In this document: in pieces, positions 5,955 to 8,373 of the stretch
How the letters are laid out: every line of letters begins with the position of its first letter
Position numbering within the stretch: the first letter of the stretch is position 1
From: Bacteroidetes bacterium CG2_30_32_10
GTDB taxonomy: Bacteria > Bacteroidota > Bacteroidia > Bacteroidales > CG2-30-32-10
Assembly (NCBI GenBank): GCA_001872995.1
Contig: MNXO01000102.1
Span: 1-8,373, forward strand
Length of the DNA: 8,373 nucleotides
Direction: 5' to 3'
Program-made: the position numbers and the translations under genes
The notes under the pieces: model-generated
Database searches by the model: none
Told to the model about the DNA's origin: nothing
What the model saw: only the letters and a program-made list of their open reading frames with translations

Positions 5955-6929
5955 ATGAGCAACAAAGATAAAGCAATCGGTTTAATGAACGAATGGGGAA
6001 AGCAAAAAATCCCCTTTTTATTTATCATTGACTACGAATTGCTACATCCCATCGTTTTACGCCTCGATGAAATTAATATTAACGATTTGTGGTATGATAT
6101 TAATGGATTTTCTAATAGTAAAGAGGCTGCTAATATTGATAAAAAAATAATCTTTAGCAAATACCCCCTTGCTTTTGAAGATTATTCCTCAAAGTTTCAA
6201 TGCTTAAAGCGACATATTGACGAAGGAAATACTTATTTATGCAATCTTACTTGTGAAACCCCGATAGACATTAACCTTACGTTAAAAGAAATATTTATTG
6301 CAAGCAAGGCAAAATATAAATTATTGTTAAACGATAAAGTATTAGTTTTTTCGCCTGAAACATTTATTAGCATTCGCAATAATCGTATTTCTTCTAATCC
6401 AATGAAGGGAACTATTGATGCTGCCATTGCAAATGCTGAAGAAGAAATTATGAATAACCCAAAAGAAATTGCTGAACATTATACCATTGTTGATTTAATT
6501 AGAAACGACCTGAGTATGGTTGCTCAAAAAGTGCAGGTGGAGAAGTTTAGGTATGTAGAAAAAATTGATACCAACAACAAAGACCTATTGCAAATAAGCT
6601 CTTTGATTACTGGAGTGTTAGAAGATGATTATCATTCAAGGATTGGGGACTTACTTTTTACATTGTTGCCAGCGGGTTCTATTTGTGGTGCTCCCAAAAA
6701 AAGGACTTTAGAAATTATCAAAGAGATTGAAGGTTACGAACGTGGATATTATACGGGCGTGGTGGGAATTTTTGATGGGGAAAATCTCGATAGTGGCGTG
6801 ATGATAAGATTTATAGAAAGAAAAATGAATGGTTTGGTTTTTAAAAGTGGCGGAGGTATTACTTCTTTTAGTGATGTGGAAATGGAATATCAGGAAATGA
6901 TTGATAAAGTATATGTGCCAATTACTTGA
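5955..6929 (+). CDS. pabB: Aminodeoxychorismate synthase component I (short PabB)
   Basis: Chorismate-utilising enzyme of 324 residues that converts chorismate plus ammonia (from PabA) to 4-amino-4-deoxychorismate in the cytoplasm. Family blocks run in order: GNTYLCNLT (91-99), FSPETF (132-137), NPMKGT (148-153), EHYTIVDLIRNDL (174-186), PAGSICGAPKKRTLEII (239-255), YERGYYTGVVGIFDG (261-275), GGGIT (299-303) and EYQEM (311-315). Lys151 in the PxKGT motif is the residue that marks PabB; anthranilate synthases have alanine there. The protein lacks most of the N-terminal domain of the roughly 450-residue enterobacterial enzyme, keeping about 75 residues before the catalytic core, and no tryptophan-binding motif is seen. 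It overlaps the following aminotransferase gene by 17 bases, so the two are probably translationally coupled. Confidence 0.9.
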   Translation: MSNKDKAIGLMNEWGKQKIPFLFIIDYELLHPIVLRLDEININDLWYDINGFSNSKEAANIDKKIIFSKYPLAFEDYSSKFQCLKRHIDEGNTYLCNLTCETPIDINLTLKEIFIASKAKYKLLLNDKVLVFSPETFISIRNNRISSNPMKGTIDAAIANAEEEIMNNPKEIAEHYTIVDLIRNDLSMVAQKVQVEKFRYVEKIDTNNKDLLQISSLITGVLEDDYHSRIGDLLFTLLPAGSICGAPKKRTLEIIKEIEGYERGYYTGVVGIFDGENLDSGVMIRFIERKMNGLVFKSGGGITSFSDVEMEYQEMIDKVYVPIT

Positions 6930-7509
6930 AACAATTAAATGGCAGGATGGTGTTTTAAAAAACATTGACTTGCATAACAAGCGTATGAACGATGCAAGGC
7001 TTAAACTATTTGGGGTTACCCATCGTATAGCTCTTGAACACGAAATTACAATTCCTGAAACTCTAAAAAAGGGAGTTTATAAGTGTCGGGTTGTTTATGA
7101 ACAGCATATTGAGTCAATTGAGTTTATAGAATACAAGATAAAGCCTATAAAAACAATTAAGTTGGTATATGACAACGATATTAATTACGATTATAAGTAC
7201 CTTGAGCGTGCTTGTTTTGCCAATCATTTGAAAAAAATAAAGGAAGATGATATTTTGATTGTAAAATCAGGATTAATTAGCGATGTTTCTTATGCAAATA
7301 TTGTTTTTTATGATGGTAAAAAATGGATAACACCTGCAAAGCCATTGCTAAAAGGAACAATGCGGAAATATTTATTAGATAAACAATTAATTAAAGAAGA
7401 AAACATTGAACCAAAAGACCTACAATACTTTCAAAAAGCAAGATTGATTAATGCAATGCTCGAACTAAGTGAAAGTCCTGATGTAAAGATAGAGGGTATT
7501 ATTTTCTAA
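6913..7509 (+). CDS. pabC: Class IV aminotransferase, putative aminodeoxychorismate lyase (short PabC)
   Basis: PLP enzyme of 198 residues expected to eliminate pyruvate from aminodeoxychorismate, giving p-aminobenzoate. The N-terminus MCQLLETIKWQDG, then LHNKRM, is the usual opening of this short Bacteroidota form. YKYLER (94-99) holds the likely PLP lysine, Lys95, by analogy with KHLNR in enterobacterial PabC. GLISDVSYANIVF (120-132) replaces the usual T-E-x-x-x-N block with an Asp in place of Glu. TPAKPLLKGTMR (140-151) and ARLINAMLEL (176-185) follow. It is about 70 residues shorter than enterobacterial PabC, mainly in the N-terminal domain. An in-frame ATG at 6901 adds four residues; 6913 is chosen because the conserved opening begins there. 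It overlaps pabB and is last in the operon. Generic class IV aminotransferase activity is the alternative, but the context argues for PabC. Confidence 0.82.
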   Translation: MCQLLETIKWQDGVLKNIDLHNKRMNDARLKLFGVTHRIALEHEITIPETLKKGVYKCRVVYEQHIESIEFIEYKIKPIKTIKLVYDNDINYDYKYLERACFANHLKKIKEDDILIVKSGLISDVSYANIVFYDGKKWITPAKPLLKGTMRKYLLDKQLIKEENIEPKDLQYFQKARLINAMLELSESPDVKIEGIIF

Positions 7510-7569
7510 TTATAAGCGTCTGGTATCGACTTGCTAACAAGTAGGTGATTTGTTTCACTTTGCTTATAA
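7510..7569. repeat. Multi-branched foldable element after pabC
   Basis: The outer stem TTATAAGC (7510-7517) pairs perfectly with GCTTATAA (7562-7569), extended inward by a G-T pair. Inside are ACTTG-CTAA-CAAGT (7529-7542) and, directly abutting it, AGGTGA-TTTGTT-TCACTT (7543-7560, one G-T pair), leaving ten unpaired bases at 7519-7528. Together they give a compact three-way junction that starts at the base after the pabC stop. There is no T-run, so it is not a canonical terminator. It sits two bases from a REP-like unit and may belong to the transposase-associated repeat family, or be a structured 3' UTR of pabBC. Confidence 0.45.
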
Positions 7570-7570
7570 A

Positions 7571-7601
7571 CCCTAGCTGTTTCGGATTTGTAATCTGAAA
7601 C
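7571..7601 (+). repeat. Diverged REP-like palindromic unit
   Basis: A CCCTAGCT lead is followed by a ten-pair stem, GTTTCGGATT with AATCTGAAAC (one G-T pair), around the loop TGT. The architecture and 31-base length equal those of the two units that bracket the transposase, and 18 of 31 positions agree. The stem positions that differ do so in compensating pairs, so structure rather than sequence is kept. It is in the same orientation as the unit at 7643-7673. Confidence 0.7.
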
Positions 7602-7642
7602 ATTAACTATACTTTAACTTTCAATGAACTTCTAAATTCTTT

Positions 7643-7673
7643 CCCCAGCTGGCGCTCTTTTGTAACGAGTGCC
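7643..7673 (+). repeat. REP-like palindromic unit, left of the transposase
   Basis: CCCCAGCT is followed by the stem GGCGCTCTTT with AACGAGTGCC around TGT. One position (T7658 opposite C7666) is mismatched, and one G-T pair is tolerated. It is an inverted copy of 8276-8306 with 30 of 31 bases matching. It begins 30 bases beyond the 3' end of the transposase gene and is markedly G+C-rich compared with its surroundings. Confidence 0.8.
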
Positions 7674-7687
7674 CTAATTTCTTTCAT

Positions 7688-8254
7688 TTACAAAGCATTT
7701 AATTTAACACTTTCTAATATTATATCTAAATAATTGCTTAAACCCGCATAGTTCCTTGCAGAACTAAATAAATAATCTTCGCGATTTTCAACTATCAATT
7801 CTTCTACCGGATTTTTATGAATATAATCCAATTTCTCCTGAAAAAAACTATTGCTGAATATCTCTTTTGCCTGATTGCCATCCTGCCAAAACTTGTATTG
7901 CTTTATTCTTGCTAAATCTTTACCTTTTTCTTCAAAATAATTCAACATCCATTCTCGCCTGCTTTCTGGTTCTTCCTGTATTTGCTTTATTATTGCCTTT
8001 GCGGTATATTTCTTAAAATCCCTTATTATTTCCGACAATGTAAATTCGCCTTCTGCTCTGGCTATCATGTGTATATGACTTGGCATAATACAATACCCAT
8101 ATATTGCCAAGCCTTTTTCTTTTTGACAATATTTTAATGATTCTATTATTGTTAGTTTATGATTTACTCTTGTAAATGCATCTATCCACCCAATAACAGT
8201 CATGGTGATAAAATATGCCTTTTCTTTGTCTCTTATTTTATATTTATCTGACAT
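7688..8254 (-). CDS. REP-associated tyrosine transposase (RAYT, Y1/HUH family)
   Basis: Single-strand DNA transposase/nickase of the Y1_Tnp (IS200-like) superfamily, RAYT branch, 188 residues and apparently full length. MPSHIHMIA (57-65) carries the metal-binding HUH pair His60 and His62. DFKKYTAKAI (79-88) holds the candidate nucleophile Tyr83, which would attach covalently to cleaved DNA. KFWQDGNQAKEI (121-132) and the C-terminal YIHKNPVEELIVENREDYLFSSARNYAG (144-171) are hallmark RAYT blocks. The frame is intact, so it may be active. Known RAYTs bind and cut REP hairpins, and the bracketing units at 7643-7673 and 8276-8306 are the obvious substrates. The start at 8254 leaves 21 bases to the right-hand palindrome, and no clear promoter box is seen there. 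It is convergent with the pabBC operon and unrelated to its function. Confidence 0.88.
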   Translation of the reverse strand: MSDKYKIRDKEKAYFITMTVIGWIDAFTRVNHKLTIIESLKYCQKEKGLAIYGYCIMPSHIHMIARAEGEFTLSEIIRDFKKYTAKAIIKQIQEEPESRREWMLNYFEEKGKDLARIKQYKFWQDGNQAKEIFSNSFFQEKLDYIHKNPVEELIVENREDYLFSSARNYAGLSNYLDIILESVKLNAL

Positions 8255-8275
8255 TTTTAATTATTTTGTATTAAA

Positions 8276-8306
8276 GGCACTCGTTACAAACGAGCGCCAG
8301 CTGGGG
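8276..8306 (-). repeat. REP-like palindromic unit, right of the transposase
   Basis: Read on the minus strand: CCCCAGCT, then the stem GGCGCTCGTT with AACGAGTGCC (nine Watson-Crick pairs and one G-T) around TGT. It is the inverted partner of 7643-7673 and has the fully paired stem. It lies 21 bases upstream of the transposase ATG, so in RNA it would form a hairpin in the leader. The remaining 67 bases to the window end hold no recognisable gene. Confidence 0.8.
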
Positions 8307-8373
8307 TCTTTATTAGATGTGATACAGGTGTCTTTCATATAAAAATCTCATTACCCCAAAAGCAATTCCGTTA

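Larger units (their letters stand above)
7643..8306. mobile_element. RAYT element: transposase bracketed by inverted REP-like palindromes
   Basis: A single HUH transposase gene is enclosed by two inverted copies of a 31-bp palindromic unit, total length 664 bp. This is the arrangement known for REP-associated tyrosine transposases, which descend from IS200/IS605-type elements and act on single-stranded hairpins. No target duplication is visible, as expected for this class, so the outer ends cannot be fixed beyond the palindromes. Flanking structured sequence at 7510-7601 and 8307-8330 may also belong to it. Confidence 0.6.

Noticed and set aside
6233..6427. Minus-strand open frame inside pabB
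   Set aside because: It is antisense to conserved PabB motifs; a shadow frame.
6708..6980. Minus-strand open frame across the pabB-pabC junction
   Set aside because: It is antisense to two conserved genes, and its His/Phe/Ser-rich composition is typical of a reverse-complement shadow.
7510..7601. CRISPR-like or tRNA-like array suggested by the closely spaced hairpins
   Set aside because: The hairpins differ in sequence, there are no equal spacers, and no anticodon arm or T-loop motif fits. A REP-like repeat cluster explains them better.

Overview
The window looks like chromosomal DNA of a Bacteroidota (Bacteroidetes) bacterium. The DNA is very AT-rich. Start codons are preceded by A/T-rich sequence with no Shine-Dalgarno motif. 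Several genes carry the TAnnTTTG -7 box typical of this phylum, and one has a well-spaced TTTG -33 box. The protein families agree: Bacteroidota-type outer-membrane barrels, a short PabB and a short PabC-like protein. No genus can be named from the sequence alone.

Layout. Positions 181-2014 (minus strand) hold two tandem paralogous outer-membrane beta-barrel proteins of the DUF6089-like type. Their promoter lies in a 161-base divergent gap, which also carries the promoter of a plus-strand tRNA-Pro(GGG) at 2176-2249 with its own terminator. Next comes a tightly coupled plus-strand pair: an AI-2E-family membrane transporter (2352-3446) and, one base after its stop, a radical SAM/SPASM protein (3448-4461). 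A convergent minus-strand gene (4524-5024) encodes a small secreted protein of unknown function. A gene-free gap (5025-5343) follows and may hold a decayed short reading frame.

Positions 5344-7509 hold a complete para-aminobenzoate set for folate synthesis. The glutamine amidotransferase gene pabA is on the minus strand. It diverges, across 35 bases, from a plus-strand operon of pabB and a class IV aminotransferase acting as pabC, whose ends overlap. PabA supplies ammonia to PabB, PabB makes aminodeoxychorismate from chorismate, and the PabC-like enzyme would release p-aminobenzoate and pyruvate.

The right end (7510-8306) is the most distinctive part. A REP-associated tyrosine transposase (RAYT, HUH/Y1 type) on the minus strand is bounded by two copies, in inverted orientation, of a 31-bp unit that folds as a 10-bp stem with a TGT loop. 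A third, diverged unit of identical architecture lies further left and keeps its stem by compensatory base changes. Directly after pabC, a compact region can fold into a multi-branched structure. This hairpin-rich domesticated-transposase locus is the best candidate for something worth following up. The rest of the window is ordinary housekeeping and cell-envelope content.
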